From assembly GCA_004212155.1 (NCBI GenBank), contig RXIG01000011.1:1-60881 (forward strand): 60,881 bases of DNA, given 5' to 3'. The stretch comes from an archaeon (lineage in GTDB: Archaea; Methanobacteriota_B; Thermococci; Methanofastidiosales; NM3). A model generated the notes under the pieces. It worked only from the letters and a program-made list of their open reading frames with translations. It did not search any database and was not told where the DNA came from. Each line of letters opens with the position of its first letter. The stretch's first letter is position 1. Positions 35,239 through 45,201 of this stretch are shown one piece after another. The position numbers and the translations under genes were made by a program.

Positions 35239-35847
35239 CTACCAAGAGAAAAGAAAATACTTCGGTATGTCGACGTACTCATCCACAACGCGCAATATGG
35301 CCGAATCGCCCGTCGCGACGACACCTTCGGTGTGCTTAAGGTCGTGGTCCACCGATGAGGAGAGGACAGTATCGGTATCTACCGGCCATTCGTATGACCG
35401 TATGAGCGATGCCAACTCGCCGCTATGCGACACATCCTTGTCGATCAAGAAAACAACTTTTGCAGGAGAGGTACGCCGTACGAACTCGACCAGCTTTTCG
35501 AGCGCCGCATACGTTGATTCTGAAACCTCATATGCCCCGAACACGCCCGCATCGTCGCGTATGACATCGTCATCACAGACGAGAGGATCTCCCTCGAGCA
35601 CTACCTCGAGCGTTATGAGCACATTGTAAGTATCGACCAAAAGCCGCCTGCCTGAGAGGGCGTTCGGAGAAAGTGCCTTTGTCCTGCGCTCTGCACCCTC
35701 CTCATCCGAAAACGTTGTGCGCACCAGCAGATTGCGCTCATCACGCGTCAGCTCGTAGTGATTCGATATGAACTCGACAGCCGCCTTCTTGCGGTACCCT
35801 CGATTGAGGAGGTAGCGCAGTTCTTCACGAGCATCATGGAGGGACAT
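35239..35847 (-). CDS. DUF434 family protein
   Basis: A 202-residue protein, started at MSLHDAREELRYLLNRGYR because the open frame upstream runs into the 5S rRNA gene. The N-terminal half (RKKAAVEFISNHYELTRDERNLLVRT) matches DUF434; the rest (LLVDTYNVLITLEVVLEG, KVVFLIDKDVSHSGELA, GVVATGDSAIL) looks like a PIN/NYN-type nuclease-like fold with conserved Asp. Function unknown; an RNA-related role is an inference from the fold and the 5S gene 30 bases upstream, from which it may be read through. Confidence 0.75.
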   Translation of the reverse strand: MSLHDAREELRYLLNRGYRKKAAVEFISNHYELTRDERNLLVRTTFSDEEGAERRTKALSPNALSGRRLLVDTYNVLITLEVVLEGDPLVCDDDVIRDDAGVFGAYEVSESTYAALEKLVEFVRRTSPAKVVFLIDKDVSHSGELASLIRSYEWPVDTDTVLSSSVDHDLKHTEGVVATGDSAILRVVDEYVDIPKYFLFSW

Positions 35848-35865
35848 GGCATCGACCGATATGAC

Positions 35866-35879
35866 ATAAACAAAAAGGT
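35866..35879 (-). terminator. T-rich stretch after 5S rRNA
   Basis: On the minus strand the 5S sequence ends in CCGGCACC followed by TTTTTGTTTATG, a probable archaeal oligo-T terminator just before the DUF434 start. Confidence 0.45.
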
Positions 35880-35993
35880 GCCGGCGGCGTCTCGGGATTC
35901 CCACCGAGGGTAGTACAACCCGAATCGCAAAGAGGCTTTACTGCTGGGTTCGGAATGAGACCAGGTGTGGCTCTCTTGCTGTGACCGCCGTAC
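35878..35993 (-). rRNA. rrf: 5S ribosomal RNA
   Basis: The minus strand carries GCGGTCACAGCAAGAG, then CACACCTGGTCTCATTCCGA, the conserved loop B/C region of archaeal 5S, AACCCAGCAGTAAAGCCT, and the 3' strand of helix I (CGCCGCCGG) pairing with the 5' CGGCGG. Length about 116 nt. Ends are set by helix pairing and are good to a few bases. No 16S, 23S or tRNA is next to it, so this 5S gene is unlinked from an rRNA operon. Confidence 0.93.
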
Positions 35994-36011
35994 AGTGCTG
36001 GATGAAACAAG

Positions 36012-36026
36012 GTGTTATAAAAAGGT
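36012..36026 (-). promoter_or_regulatory. Promoter of the 5S rRNA gene
   Basis: CTTTTTATAACACC on the minus strand lies about 25 bases before the 5S 5' end, the correct spacing for an archaeal TATA box. Confidence 0.6.
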
Positions 36027-36199
36027 ATCGGTCGTTCTGTCATCCCCGAATGATTGGAGAAACTTTTACCATCATAACCAGGTTATAATCCATATATTTT
36101 ATAGTGGAGGATAATTATTCATGAAAACATGGTAATTAGCGGAATAATATTTAAAGATGTAGTGGCATATAATACCATCACTTCTACAATGGCGATCCC

Positions 36200-37642
36200 A
36201 TGGAACGGAAAATGGTCTCATTTGTAAACCTCTTGGCGCGAAACTGGCTAAGCAGACGATTAATAGGCAAGCTCGACCATTTCGATGAACGAACCGGGGA
36301 AAAGCGCATAGAGAAGGTTTTGAAGCGCTATGTGGGGGAGCCCACGTCGTTTGACATGACATGCAGGGTGTACTATCCTTTCGTCAAACGCATCATAGGG
36401 TATGGGGGTGACAGATTCGACGTATCTCAAGAGCGCATGAAGGAATTCTTCACCGATCCCATCAAACGCAAGGGGCTAGGAAATGTCGTGCTCAGCATCG
36501 CGAAGTACGGCATCACGAAACCGCAAAGGCTCAGGGCTCCTTTCCTCGTGGTGTGGGACATCACCAAGGCATGCAATCTCAAGTGCAAGCACTGTTACTC
36601 CTCATCCGGTAGGCGATCGCCAGACGAACTGGACACCGAAGATGTCAAAAGGATCATCGACGAGATGGACCGATTGGGCGTCGTTGCCATCGCATTCTCC
36701 GGTGGCGAGCCGCTCATGCGTCCCGACTTCTATGATATAGCAGCGTATGCGTCTCGCAAGAACATCTATACGGCGCTCGCGACAAACGGCACCCTCATCG
36801 ATAAGAAGGTTGCCCGAAAGATCAAAAATGCGGGCATACGGTACGTCGAAATCTCTGTCGATGGCGCCGATCCGAAAACGCATGACGATTTCAGAGGTGT
36901 TGAGGGTGCGTGGGAGAAGGCGGTGGCAGGTCTCAAGAACTGCAAGGATATGGGACTCATGACCGCCATAGCATCGACCGCCACTAGCTCGAACATTGAC
37001 GAGGTAGGGAACATAATCGACCTTGCCGAGGAGATAGGTGTCGACCGGTTCATCGAGTTCAACTTCATCCCAACGGGCAGGGGGAGGTTCTCGTTCGAGG
37101 CGGATCTCTCACCAAAGCAGCGCGAGGAACTGCTCAAATACCTCTACAAACGCTCTCAAACATCGCCCGTCGAGATATTCTCAACGGCGCCGCAATATGC
37201 CCGCATCGCTATTCAGACGATACACAAACATGGAGACGGAAATCTTTCATTCACGTTCTACGGTGGACATGTGGAAGGGGATCTTTTCGAGATAGCGGAG
37301 TTTATTAGCGGATGTGGCGCTGGCCGGCTCTACTGCGCAGTCACGTCGTCCGGAAAGATAAAGCCCTGCGTCTTCATGCCCATAGTCGTGGGAAACCTCA
37401 AGAAAGAGTCGTTAAGGGACATCTGGAACGATTCACAAGAATTGCGCGACCTTCGTGACCGTTCCAATATCAAGGGTCAATGTGCCCAATGTGACTTCAG
37501 GAACGTCTGTGGGGGATGCCGCTCACGCGCTTACGGCTACTACGGCGATATGGAGGAGATAGACCCTGGATGCATCTACAATGTGAGTGAATACAGGGAG
37601 ATAATGGAGAAAAATGGTATAAAAATGAAAAACAAGGGCTAG
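36200..37642 (+). CDS. Radical SAM/SPASM protein
   Basis: A 480-residue protein. About 115 residues of N-terminal extension precede [18 protein letters not shown], giving Cys125, Cys129 and Cys132 for the SAM-cleaving [4Fe-4S] cluster; [15 protein letters not shown] and ATNGTLIDK follow. The C-terminal SPASM region has [32 protein letters not shown] and a final Cys in DPGCIYN, enough for two auxiliary clusters. Similar layouts occur in AhbC/AhbD/NirJ heme enzymes, tungsten/peptide-modifying enzymes and others, so the substrate is open. TATTTAAAG about 50 bases upstream is a plausible TATA box. The start may be ATG 36200 or 36212. Confidence 0.85.
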   Translation: MERKMVSFVNLLARNWLSRRLIGKLDHFDERTGEKRIEKVLKRYVGEPTSFDMTCRVYYPFVKRIIGYGGDRFDVSQERMKEFFTDPIKRKGLGNVVLSIAKYGITKPQRLRAPFLVVWDITKACNLKCKHCYSSSGRRSPDELDTEDVKRIIDEMDRLGVVAIAFSGGEPLMRPDFYDIAAYASRKNIYTALATNGTLIDKKVARKIKNAGIRYVEISVDGADPKTHDDFRGVEGAWEKAVAGLKNCKDMGLMTAIASTATSSNIDEVGNIIDLAEEIGVDRFIEFNFIPTGRGRFSFEADLSPKQREELLKYLYKRSQTSPVEIFSTAPQYARIAIQTIHKHGDGNLSFTFYGGHVEGDLFEIAEFISGCGAGRLYCAVTSSGKIKPCVFMPIVVGNLKKESLRDIWNDSQELRDLRDRSNIKGQCAQCDFRNVCGGCRSRAYGYYGDMEEIDPGCIYNVSEYREIMEKNGIKMKNKG

Positions 37643-38796
37643 AAGATACCGATACCAAGGTTCTCGAAAAAGCCCTTCTTCTTTTCCTTCGGAGCATTGC
37701 CGAACGTCTTTGCAAGCTTCCTGATGAGCTCCTTTTGATCATCGGTGAGCTCGGTTGGCACGTCGATGAGCACGCGTACGTGCTGGTCACCGCGACGCCC
37801 GGTGCGCATGTCGGGCATGCCCCTGCCCTTGAGGCGCAGTATCTTTCCGTGCTGCGTCCCCTTCGGCACGGTCATCTTGACCCTGCCATCGATCGTTTCG
37901 ACGGTAATCTCGTCTCCGAGGGCTGCCTGAGGGAATGTGATCGTCTCCTCCGAGAGCAGCTCCGTGCCCTCGCGGGCGAATCGCTTGTCCTGCTCCACGT
38001 GAACGACGACATAGAGGTCTCCTGGCGGCCCCCCTGTGGTGCTCGGGTTCCCCTCCCCTGCAAGACGGATGTGCGATCCGTTCTCAATGCCGGAGGGTAT
38101 GCGCACCTTGAGCGATTTCTTGCCGCGTACGCTGCCAGTGCCCCGGCACCGAGAACATGGGTCATTGACGATCCTGCCCGTGCCATGGCACGCATCGCAT
38201 GCCATGACCGTGGCAAACTGCCCGAAGGGCGTGTTCCTCACAGCCTGGACCTGCCCGCGCCCGTTGCACTTGCTGCACGTCTCGGGCTCAGACCCGCTCG
38301 CTGACCTGGTTCCCCCGCACTCGGGGCATTCCACCATCTTCTCGAGGGTGAGTGTCTTCTCCATGCCCTCGAACGCATCACGCAATGTGATGGAGATATC
38401 ATAGCGAAGGTCGCTGCCTCGCTGGGGGCCCCTTCGAGACCTTCGGCCGCCGCCGAAGAACATATCAAAGATGGACCCGCCGAGGTCTCCGAAGATATCC
38501 TCGATGTCCTGGTAATGAGTGAAGTCGGACCACTGGAATCCACCGGCGCCACCATTGAAGACGCCCTCCTTGCCATACTGGTCGTAGCGTGCACGCTTCT
38601 CCTTGTCCATCAGCACCTCGTAGGCCTCGGAGATCTCCTTGAACTTCTCCTCCGACTCCTCCTTGTTGTCCGGATTGACATCAGGGTGGTACTTGCGTGC
38701 AAGCTTCCTGTATGCCTTTCGTATCTCATCCTCGGAGGCGTCCCTTGATACGCCGAGGATGTCGTAGTAGTCCTGCTCACTCACATGCTCACCCAT
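37639..38796 (-). CDS. dnaJ: Chaperone DnaJ (Hsp40)
   Basis: A 385-residue type I DnaJ: J-domain with [10 protein letters not shown], a Gly/Phe-rich segment ([12 protein letters not shown]), four CXXCXGXG zinc repeats starting [22 protein letters not shown] and CSRCRGTG, then the substrate-binding domains. It delivers unfolded protein to DnaK and stimulates its ATPase. Last gene of the grpE-dnaK-dnaJ operon, 12 bases after dnaK. Confidence 0.95.
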   Translation of the reverse strand: MGEHVSEQDYYDILGVSRDASEDEIRKAYRKLARKYHPDVNPDNKEESEEKFKEISEAYEVLMDKEKRARYDQYGKEGVFNGGAGGFQWSDFTHYQDIEDIFGDLGGSIFDMFFGGGRRSRRGPQRGSDLRYDISITLRDAFEGMEKTLTLEKMVECPECGGTRSASGSEPETCSKCNGRGQVQAVRNTPFGQFATVMACDACHGTGRIVNDPCSRCRGTGSVRGKKSLKVRIPSGIENGSHIRLAGEGNPSTTGGPPGDLYVVVHVEQDKRFAREGTELLSEETITFPQAALGDEITVETIDGRVKMTVPKGTQHGKILRLKGRGMPDMRTGRRGDQHVRVLIDVPTELTDDQKELIRKLAKTFGNAPKEKKKGFFENLGIGIF

Positions 38797-38808
38797 TATG
38801 TAACGGCC

Positions 38809-40656
38809 TTATCGGTCCTCTTCATCGTCGTCGACGACCGTATAGTCGGCATCGACGACGTCGTCATCGCTGCGCTTCTGCTGTTGTGAGGCGTCCTGTC
38901 CTTGTTGCTGCTGGGCCTGCTCCTGTGCCTGCTGCTGGTAGAGTTCGGACGATATCTCATACATCGCGTTGGTAAGCTCCTCGGTGGCATTCTTTATCTT
39001 CTCGATGTCGTCGGCATCCTTGACGGATCGAAGCGCCTCGAGCTTCTCGTTGATCTTCTCCTTCTTGGATTCATCGACCTTGTCGCCAAGCTCCTTGAGC
39101 GTCTTCTCTGTGGTGTAGACGAGCGAGTCGGCCTGGTTCCTCGCCTCGACTAGTTCCTTTCGCTTGCGGTCCTCCTCTGCATACTGCTGCGCCTCGTTGA
39201 CCATGCGCTCTACCTCGCTGTCCTCAAGGCCGGACGATGACTTGATCGTGATCGTCTGCTCCTTGCCCGTGCCCTTGTCCTTGGCGCTCACGTTAAGTAT
39301 GCCGTTAGCATCGAGATTGAACGTGACCTCGATCTGCGGCACGCCTCGTGGCGCGGGGGGGATGCCCTCGAGCATGAAGCGTCCAAGAGACATGTTGTCC
39401 TTGGCCATCTGCCGCTCGCCCTGGAGGACATGGATCTCCACCGACGTCTGATTGTCGGCAGCTGTGGAGAAGATCTGCGACTTCTTCGTCGGGATCGTCG
39501 TGTTGCGCTCTATGAGCTTCGTGAATACCCCGCCAAGCGTCTCGATGCCAAGCGAGAGAGGGGTGACATCGAGGAGCAAGACGTCCTTCACATCGCCGGC
39601 AAGCACGCCGCCCTGTATCGCGGCGCCCATGGCGACACATTCGTCAGGATTGATGTTCTTGTAGGGCTCCTTCGCAAAGTACTTGGTGATAAGATCGCGC
39701 ACCGCGGGTGCACGCGTCTGGCCACCGACGAGAAGGATCTTGTCGATCTTTTCCGGCTCGATGTTTGCATCCTTCATTGCCTGTTTCATCGGATCGAGCG
39801 TCTTTTCAAGCAGGTCCTCCGTCAAGCTCTCGAGTTTTGAACGCGTCAGCGTCATCTCCAGGTTCTGCGGAGTACCGTCCTTCATAGCGATAAAAGGAAG
39901 GCTGATAGAGGTCTCCTTGAGCGTCGAGAGCTCGATCTTGGCCTTCTCGGCGGCATCGGTGATGCGCTGGAGTGCGACCCTGTCCTCCGAGAGGTCGATG
40001 TCGGAGTCGTTTTTGAACTGTTCCACGACCCACTTGACGATGCGCCTGTTCCAGTCGTCTCCGCCAAGCTTCGTGTTGCCCGAGGTCGACTTCACCTCGA
40101 AGACCCCATCGCCGATCTCAAGGATCGAGACATCAAACGTGCCCCCACCCAGGTCGTAGACGAGGATCGTCTGTTCATCCTCCTTGTCGAGACCGTATGC
40201 GAGCGTTGCCGCGGTGGGCTCGTTGATGATGCGCATTACGTTAAATCCTGCGATCTGGCCGGCGTCCTTTGTCGCCTGGCGCTGTGAATCGTTGAAGTAG
40301 GCTGGCACCGTGATAACAGCATCGTTTATCGTCTCGCCAAGGTAGTTCTCTGCATCCGCCTTGAGCTTGGAGAGGATCATCGCAGAGACCTCCTGGGGCG
40401 TATACTCCTTCTCGCCGATTCGAACCTTCTTGCTGCTGCCTATGAGGCGCTTTATCGATCGAATCGTCTTGTCTGGATTTGTCACGGCCTGGCGCTTCGC
40501 GACGGAGCCTACCAATCGCTCATCTCCCTTAAATGAGACCACAGATGGCGTCGTTCGTTCGCCCTCGGCATTGGGGATGACCGTTGCCGATCCTCCCTCA
40601 ATGACGGCCATACATGAATTTGTCGTTCCTAAGTCTATTCCCAAAACCTTTGCCAT
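38809..40656 (-). CDS. dnaK: Chaperone DnaK (Hsp70)
   Basis: A 615-residue Hsp70: [19 protein letters not shown] at the start, [36 protein letters not shown], and [17 protein letters not shown], then the substrate-binding domain and a Gln-rich tail ending in an acidic DDDEEDR. It is an ATP-driven folding chaperone. Archaea obtained Hsp70 from bacteria, and its presence argues against a hyperthermophilic host. Confidence 0.96.
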   Translation of the reverse strand: MAKVLGIDLGTTNSCMAVIEGGSATVIPNAEGERTTPSVVSFKGDERLVGSVAKRQAVTNPDKTIRSIKRLIGSSKKVRIGEKEYTPQEVSAMILSKLKADAENYLGETINDAVITVPAYFNDSQRQATKDAGQIAGFNVMRIINEPTAATLAYGLDKEDEQTILVYDLGGGTFDVSILEIGDGVFEVKSTSGNTKLGGDDWNRRIVKWVVEQFKNDSDIDLSEDRVALQRITDAAEKAKIELSTLKETSISLPFIAMKDGTPQNLEMTLTRSKLESLTEDLLEKTLDPMKQAMKDANIEPEKIDKILLVGGQTRAPAVRDLITKYFAKEPYKNINPDECVAMGAAIQGGVLAGDVKDVLLLDVTPLSLGIETLGGVFTKLIERNTTIPTKKSQIFSTAADNQTSVEIHVLQGERQMAKDNMSLGRFMLEGIPPAPRGVPQIEVTFNLDANGILNVSAKDKGTGKEQTITIKSSSGLEDSEVERMVNEAQQYAEEDRKRKELVEARNQADSLVYTTEKTLKELGDKVDESKKEKINEKLEALRSVKDADDIEKIKNATEELTNAMYEISSELYQQQAQEQAQQQQGQDASQQQKRSDDDVVDADYTVVDDDEEDR

Positions 40657-40658
40657 GT

Positions 40659-41219
40659 TTACTCACCTTCATAGTGTTGTGAATCCTTGCGTACCTTCAC
40701 TTTTGCGTGTCTGATAACTTTGTCCTTGTACGTATATCCCTTAACGAATTCGTCAGAGACGATCTCCTCATCTCCCTCTGTGCCCTCCTCCATGACCAAG
40801 GCTTCATGGAGCGTCGGGTCGAACCGTTTGTTGAGACACTCAATTTGCTGCACTTCCTCTTCTGAGAGTATCTTGCACAGTTGATTGTATATCATGGTGA
40901 ATCCTTTCAGATATTCATCCGGGAGATTCTTTGCACCGTCCGAAGCGAGTACACGCTCGAAGTTGTCCTTCGTCTCGAGCAGCTTAAGGATGAGCCGCTC
41001 GTTCGCATAGGTGGTGATGGAATCGATCTCGCGTTCAGTACGCTTTTTATAATTCTCAAAATCCGCCTGGATCCGGCGCATCGTATCGAGATAATCCTGT
41101 ATCGTCTGCTCCTTTCGCTCCAGCTCTTCGCTTAGTTCCTTTACTTGCTGTTGAAGATCTTCGGAGGACAAAGCATCTGTTCGCTCCTCTGATTCCGTCT
41201 GCTCGTTCGAGTCGCACAT
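40659..41219 (-). CDS. grpE: Nucleotide exchange factor GrpE
   Basis: A 186-residue protein: an acidic N-terminus and long coiled coil ([19 protein letters not shown]), then [18 protein letters not shown] and a C-terminal part with [14 protein letters not shown] and [20 protein letters not shown], all GrpE landmarks. It releases ADP from DnaK. Only 2 bases separate it from dnaK. GAGGGAGA is the ribosome site, and CTTTTTATTATTATG 17-31 bases upstream is a likely TATA region. Confidence 0.93.
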   Translation of the reverse strand: MCDSNEQTESEERTDALSSEDLQQQVKELSEELERKEQTIQDYLDTMRRIQADFENYKKRTEREIDSITTYANERLILKLLETKDNFERVLASDGAKNLPDEYLKGFTMIYNQLCKILSEEEVQQIECLNKRFDPTLHEALVMEEGTEGDEEIVSDEFVKGYTYKDKVIRHAKVKVRKDSQHYEGE

Positions 41220-41573
41220 TGTGTCTCCCTCTCATAATAATAAAAAGTTAGGTTAATAAAATGTGAATTTATATCGATATAAAAATTTTTCGGTAAACGG
41301 GGCTTCAGACATACCATGGGGTACGAACCATATGGTTGATAATGATCATGACGCGCTTATCCATTCCCCATTTTGTTACACATGGTTGTTGGCGTGGTCA
41401 GTTTATTTATTCTTATTATTCGTAATATTTGTATACTGTTATTATGAATGGTCGTGTAGGTCGAACCCCCTGTGAAAGCCAATTCATTGCCCCCTGTAAA
41501 TCACTGGTTTTGGAAAAACAAGTTCATGAATGTGCCAAGCCCCCATGTTTTTAAGAACGGAGAAATACAGTAA
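41220..41573. other. 354-base divergent intergenic region with a 16-base palindrome
   Basis: Holds the promoter of the grpE-dnaK-dnaJ operon and, on the other side, a TATA-like TTTTTAAG near 41548 for the endonuclease gene. TTTATATCGATATAAA at 41267-41282 is a perfect palindrome 48-63 bases in front of grpE and might be a second promoter or a heat-shock operator. The rest is AT-rich with no convincing gene. Confidence 0.45.
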
Positions 41574-42242
41574 ATGTCGATGGACGAGACCAGAGGTACT
41601 TTCGCGCAAGCGGTGGAAAGGATTATGTCACACTATGACACAAAACGTTGGTGGCCCCACGAGTCACGATTCGAGATCGTGGTCGGCGCCATCCTCGTAC
41701 AACGTACACGATGGGAAAACGTGGAAAAGGTGATCGAAGCGATGCGGTCAAGAGGCGTGCTTACTCCCTCGGCCATCTCTACGTTGGATGTCCTTGAACT
41801 CGAGCGAATGGTGCGCCCCACAGGATTCTTTCGACAAAAATCACGACGCATCCAGCGATTGGCGCACCATATTCATCTCTATCACAAGGGGGATGTCACA
41901 TGCTTTCTCAAACGCCCTTATCAAGAGCTTGCCTCAGACCTAGAACGCATGGATGGCATCGGACCGGAGACGCGCGATGCGATACTGCTCTACGCCGCTG
42001 GCCATCCCGTTATGATTGCTGACACGTACGCGATACGCCTGTGTGACAGGCTGGGCCTCTTGGACCCTGTGACACCTCATGCAATCAAAAACCATTTAAT
42101 GCAACACCTCCCCACTACACCACAGACATGCAGGCGGGCGCATGCCGCCATCGTCGAACACTGCAAGAAACGGTGCTGCGCCGTTCCTCGATGCAGTGGG
42201 TGTCCCCTCCTCGATATGTGTGAACATGGTGCAACAAAATGA
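41574..42242 (+). CDS. Endonuclease III-like DNA glycosylase
   Basis: A 222-residue HhH-GPD protein. RFEIVVGAILVQRTRWENVEKVIEAM at the start, the hairpin LERMDGIGPETRDAIL (about 120-135) and the catalytic Asp in VMIADTYAIRLCDRLGL are present. The lysine that classic Nth has in its HhH (GVGRKTA) is replaced, so it may be a monofunctional glycosylase closer to the MagIII/HP0602 group. C-terminal Cys (CKKRCCAVPRC, CPLLDMC) can hold the [4Fe-4S] cluster. Removes damaged bases from DNA. Its end overlaps the next gene by 4 bases. Confidence 0.85.
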   Translation: MSMDETRGTFAQAVERIMSHYDTKRWWPHESRFEIVVGAILVQRTRWENVEKVIEAMRSRGVLTPSAISTLDVLELERMVRPTGFFRQKSRRIQRLAHHIHLYHKGDVTCFLKRPYQELASDLERMDGIGPETRDAILLYAAGHPVMIADTYAIRLCDRLGLLDPVTPHAIKNHLMQHLPTTPQTCRRAHAAIVEHCKKRCCAVPRCSGCPLLDMCEHGATK

Positions 42243-42796
42243 GATTCTCCCGAACGGAGCTGCGCGATCTTGCAATAGCCTGGGTCGTCCTCGGAGTGAT
42301 CCTATCACGATTCTCAATCGAACTCATCCCCATGAGCTTCGTGGCCGTCGGCACGGCATTCGTCTGCCATGAGCTGGCCCACAAATATTACGCTCAGCGC
42401 CATCACCTCTTCGCCGAGTTCAGGATGTGGACGAACGGCTTGGTGCTGGCCATTGCCATCGCGCTCATATCGCAAGGGCAGTTCATCTTCGCAGCCCCGG
42501 GTGCCGTCTACATATATGGATATAACATCAGCCCGTCCGTAAACGGAAGGATATCCTTTGCCGGACCCGCAGTGAACCTCTTCGTTGCCACGCTGGCCAT
42601 GCTCCTCTACCTCGTGTTCCCGACATACTTAGTGGCGTCGGTCGCCCTCATCAACGCATTCCTTGGGTTCTTCAATCTTCTGCCCATCCATCCGCTCGAC
42701 GGGGGAAAGATCATGAACTGGAACAAAACGGCATATGTGGGAGCTCTGGGATGGGCGCTCGTCATGGTGTTTTTGACGCAATACCTCCTCGTATGA
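42239..42796 (+). CDS. Site-2 protease family (M50) membrane protein
   Basis: A 185-residue membrane protein with HELAHKYYAQRH (zinc HExxH near 47) and NLLPIHPLDGGKIMNW (the third-ligand Asp motif), the hallmark pair of intramembrane metalloproteases. Five or six hydrophobic segments and no PDZ or CBS domain. Compact archaeal members probably cleave membrane-bound factors; the substrate is unknown. Translationally coupled to the endonuclease gene. Confidence 0.85.
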   Translation: MRFSRTELRDLAIAWVVLGVILSRFSIELIPMSFVAVGTAFVCHELAHKYYAQRHHLFAEFRMWTNGLVLAIAIALISQGQFIFAAPGAVYIYGYNISPSVNGRISFAGPAVNLFVATLAMLLYLVFPTYLVASVALINAFLGFFNLLPIHPLDGGKIMNWNKTAYVGALGWALVMVFLTQYLLV

Positions 42797-42910
42797 TTGC
42801 GAATTGGGCCCATTGTACGTCCAGTCTCGTGGTTGTCCCACCAAGTATCTCCATGCGTAGGAAGGGTGATTAACAAGGGTGCGTTCATCGCCCGTCGATG
42901 AGGATGGGGG

Positions 42911-42930
42911 AAATTATATATAGATATAAT
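42911..42930 (+). promoter_or_regulatory. Promoter of the CBS-gene array
   Basis: AATTATATATAGATATAATA lies about 30-45 bases before the GTG start of the first CBS gene and is the only strong TATA box before the four genes, which then follow with short gaps or overlaps. Confidence 0.5.
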
Positions 42931-42954
42931 AATGAATGTAGACATGGTGGTAAA

Positions 42955-43470
42955 GTGACAAAACCCCTTATAGAGGACATCATCGACACCGACATTCTTT
43001 TGATGAAATCTACTAGCACCGTCATGGAGGCGGTGCGAAAGATGCATGAGAAGAACACAGACTACGCACTCATATGTAACGATGGGGCACCGGAAGGCAT
43101 CGTCACCGAACGTGATGTGATATCAAAGGTGCTCACGGCGGGACTCAACCCTGAGAAAGTCCCACTCTATAAGATCATGACGACACCCGTCACCACCATC
43201 GAGAAGAACGCAGAGGTCATAGATGCATGGAATCTCATTTCTGAGTCGAAGATAAAGCGCCTCATCGTGACTGAGAACGAAAAGGTTGTGGGAGTGATAA
43301 CCTCTTTTAGCATACTCTCAATCGCCCCAGAGATATTCACGCATGAGGAAGAGCTTTCCCGACCAGAGGGTGGCTTCTGTGAATTTTGTGGCAACTATTT
43401 TCCAAGCCTAAACGAAGTGGAAGGTAAATTTGTGTGCGATAGTTGCAAAGATCAGCTCCTTGAGGAGTGA
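42955..43470 (+). CDS. CBS-pair protein with C-terminal zinc ribbon
   Basis: A 171-residue protein: one CBS pair (AVRKMHEKNTDYALICND with GIVTERDVISKV; then VIDAWNLISESKIKRLIVTENEKVVGVITS), followed by a zinc ribbon, CEFCGNYFPSLNEVEG and CDSC. The GTG at 42955 is taken as start because a TATA box immediately upstream would exclude the earlier ATG, and GGTGG lies 7-12 bases before it. CBS pairs bind adenosyl nucleotides such as AMP, ATP or SAM. First of four consecutive CBS genes. Confidence 0.85.
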   Translation: MTKPLIEDIIDTDILLMKSTSTVMEAVRKMHEKNTDYALICNDGAPEGIVTERDVISKVLTAGLNPEKVPLYKIMTTPVTTIEKNAEVIDAWNLISESKIKRLIVTENEKVVGVITSFSILSIAPEIFTHEEELSRPEGGFCEFCGNYFPSLNEVEGKFVCDSCKDQLLEE

Positions 43471-43495
43471 TCATTTTGAATAGAGGAGGCACTAG

Positions 43496-44287
43496 ATGAA
43501 AATCTCAGGCATAGTTAAGTCAGTTCCATTCTTGAATGGAAACGATCTTGCCACAAAAGCGCGACAACTTCTTCGTAATGAAAAGTTGTTGTTTGTCGAG
43601 AAGGATGGAAACTTCAGAGGTATGATCGACCGTACCACTGCATTACAAATCACTGGCGACAAGTCAACGCTGACCGCACTCGACATCGCCAAACCCCCGC
43701 TATACCAGACGACTCCCGACGACACGGTAGAGCACGTGGCCCGCAAGATGCTTAAATATAACACATATATACTGCCCGTGTTCGATGGGACGCACCCGAT
43801 CGGGTATGTGGGGCTCTCGGAGATCCTCGCCATCCTCATTTTGGAAAACGAGCATGTTGCCAAGATGCGCATAGGGGACATGATGAGAACGTACCCCATT
43901 TACGTGGATGCGGAGGATTCTATCGTAAAGCTGTGGAACATCATGGAGGAAATACAATATTCTGGCGTGCCCGTCATACGGGTGGCAACGTCGCGCAAGG
44001 ACCGGTTCAACAAACTGGCAGGCTATGTGTCCAAAAAGGACCTGCTTCTTTCTGGAAACGTTCGAAAATCGATTCATGCGGGCATGAGCCGCTCGAATCA
44101 GCCAAAGGTCGAAAAGATCATGAACAGGACACCCATCTTGCTTAGCGAGGACGACACGGTATCCACGTTCGTGGAGAAGATGATTCAACACGACGTGTCG
44201 CGCATACCCGTCGTCAACGAGGGCTACGAGCTCAAGGGTATCGTGGGAAAGATGGATGTCCTCAAATTATTAGTGGAGGGATGGTAA
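43496..44287 (+). CDS. Four-CBS-motif protein, first of three
   Basis: A 263-residue protein made of about four CBS motifs in two pairs: the first is degenerate (LLRNEKLLFVEKDGNFRGMIDRT), then MLKYNTYILPVFDGTHPIGYVGL, IQYSGVPVIRV with GYVSKKDLLLSG, and MIQHDVSRIPVVNEG. There is no attached enzymatic or DNA-binding domain. A Cys-free, soluble nucleotide sensor is likely. AGAGGAGG precedes its start; the gap to the previous gene is 25 bases. Confidence 0.85.
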   Translation: MKISGIVKSVPFLNGNDLATKARQLLRNEKLLFVEKDGNFRGMIDRTTALQITGDKSTLTALDIAKPPLYQTTPDDTVEHVARKMLKYNTYILPVFDGTHPIGYVGLSEILAILILENEHVAKMRIGDMMRTYPIYVDAEDSIVKLWNIMEEIQYSGVPVIRVATSRKDRFNKLAGYVSKKDLLLSGNVRKSIHAGMSRSNQPKVEKIMNRTPILLSEDDTVSTFVEKMIQHDVSRIPVVNEGYELKGIVGKMDVLKLLVEGW

Positions 44288-45201
44288 TGAGAGACTTCAT
44301 ATACGGGAAACTTGACAGAGGGCCGATTGAATTCGGTTCACGAAGGGCCGAGAAGGAACGCGAGGTCATGAAGATTGCCCGACGGAATGTCGTGACCGTG
44401 CCGCCAACCATCAATATCAAGGGCGCTGCTGAGACGATGCTTGAATACAATGTTCGACGACTGCCCATCGTGCAGCCCGGAACGTCGGCGATCAAGGGCA
44501 TCGTTATCACGAGAGACATTATCGACTTCCTCGGGGGTGGTGAGAGCTACAACCTCATAATGCAGAAACACAAGGGCAACTTCCTTGCTGCAATAAACGA
44601 ATCGGTGCGCGAGATCATGTCAAATGACGTCATCGCCATCAGAGACGACTACTCCGTTGGGGCCACACTCAACAAGCTTGTTGAGAAGGGCGTCGGGGGA
44701 TTTCCCATCCTGAACAAGTACGACAAGGTCGTTGGCATCGTTGAAGAGGAAGACTTTGTCTACAACATCGCTGGCGTTTGGTCCGGCATCTCGGTAGCAG
44801 ATACCATGACATCAGATGTCATCACGATCACCCCAGGGACGACTCTCAAGGACACGTCACGCATCATGATCAAGAATTACAGAAGACGACTGCCAGTGGT
44901 GTCCGATGGCGAACTCATAGGCGTGATCTCCACATTCGACATCATGGACTATTTCGGGTCGTCCCTCATGCTTGAGCGAATGAAGACGGAGAGTGCCGAG
45001 GATGCGCTCTCGATACGCATACAGGACATCATGAACAAGACCCCCATCACGATAGCGCCCGATGCCGACATCGGACAGGCCGTAGACCTCATGAAACGAA
45101 GCGGCATAGGATTCTTACCTGTCGTCCAGGAGCACGACATACGGGGTGTCATCACGGAAAGGGACATACTGCTCAAGCTCATAGAAGAGGAATACGCATG
45201 A
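44287..45201 (+). CDS. Four-CBS-motif protein, second of three
   Basis: A 304-residue protein with a basic N-terminal segment of about 30 residues (RRAEKEREVMKIARRN) and then four CBS motifs: MLEYNVRRLPIV with VITRDIIDFL; LVEKGVGGFPILNK; MIKNYRRRLPVVSDGELIGVIST; LMKRSGIGFLPVVQE with VITERDILLKL. The ATG at 44287 overlaps the previous stop as TAATG and stands 6 bases after GGAGGG, so it is preferred over the ATG at 44281. Confidence 0.85.
   Translation: MRDFIYGKLDRGPIEFGSRRAEKEREVMKIARRNVVTVPPTINIKGAAETMLEYNVRRLPIVQPGTSAIKGIVITRDIIDFLGGGESYNLIMQKHKGNFLAAINESVREIMSNDVIAIRDDYSVGATLNKLVEKGVGGFPILNKYDKVVGIVEEEDFVYNIAGVWSGISVADTMTSDVITITPGTTLKDTSRIMIKNYRRRLPVVSDGELIGVISTFDIMDYFGSSLMLERMKTESAEDALSIRIQDIMNKTPITIAPDADIGQAVDLMKRSGIGFLPVVQEHDIRGVITERDILLKLIEEEYA

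Noticed and set aside
41263..41475. 70-residue plus-strand frame with a hydrophobic stretch in the grpE upstream region
   Set aside because: Begins with GTG, no ribosome site, lies across a palindrome and AT-rich promoter DNA; hydrophobicity is expected from T-rich codons.
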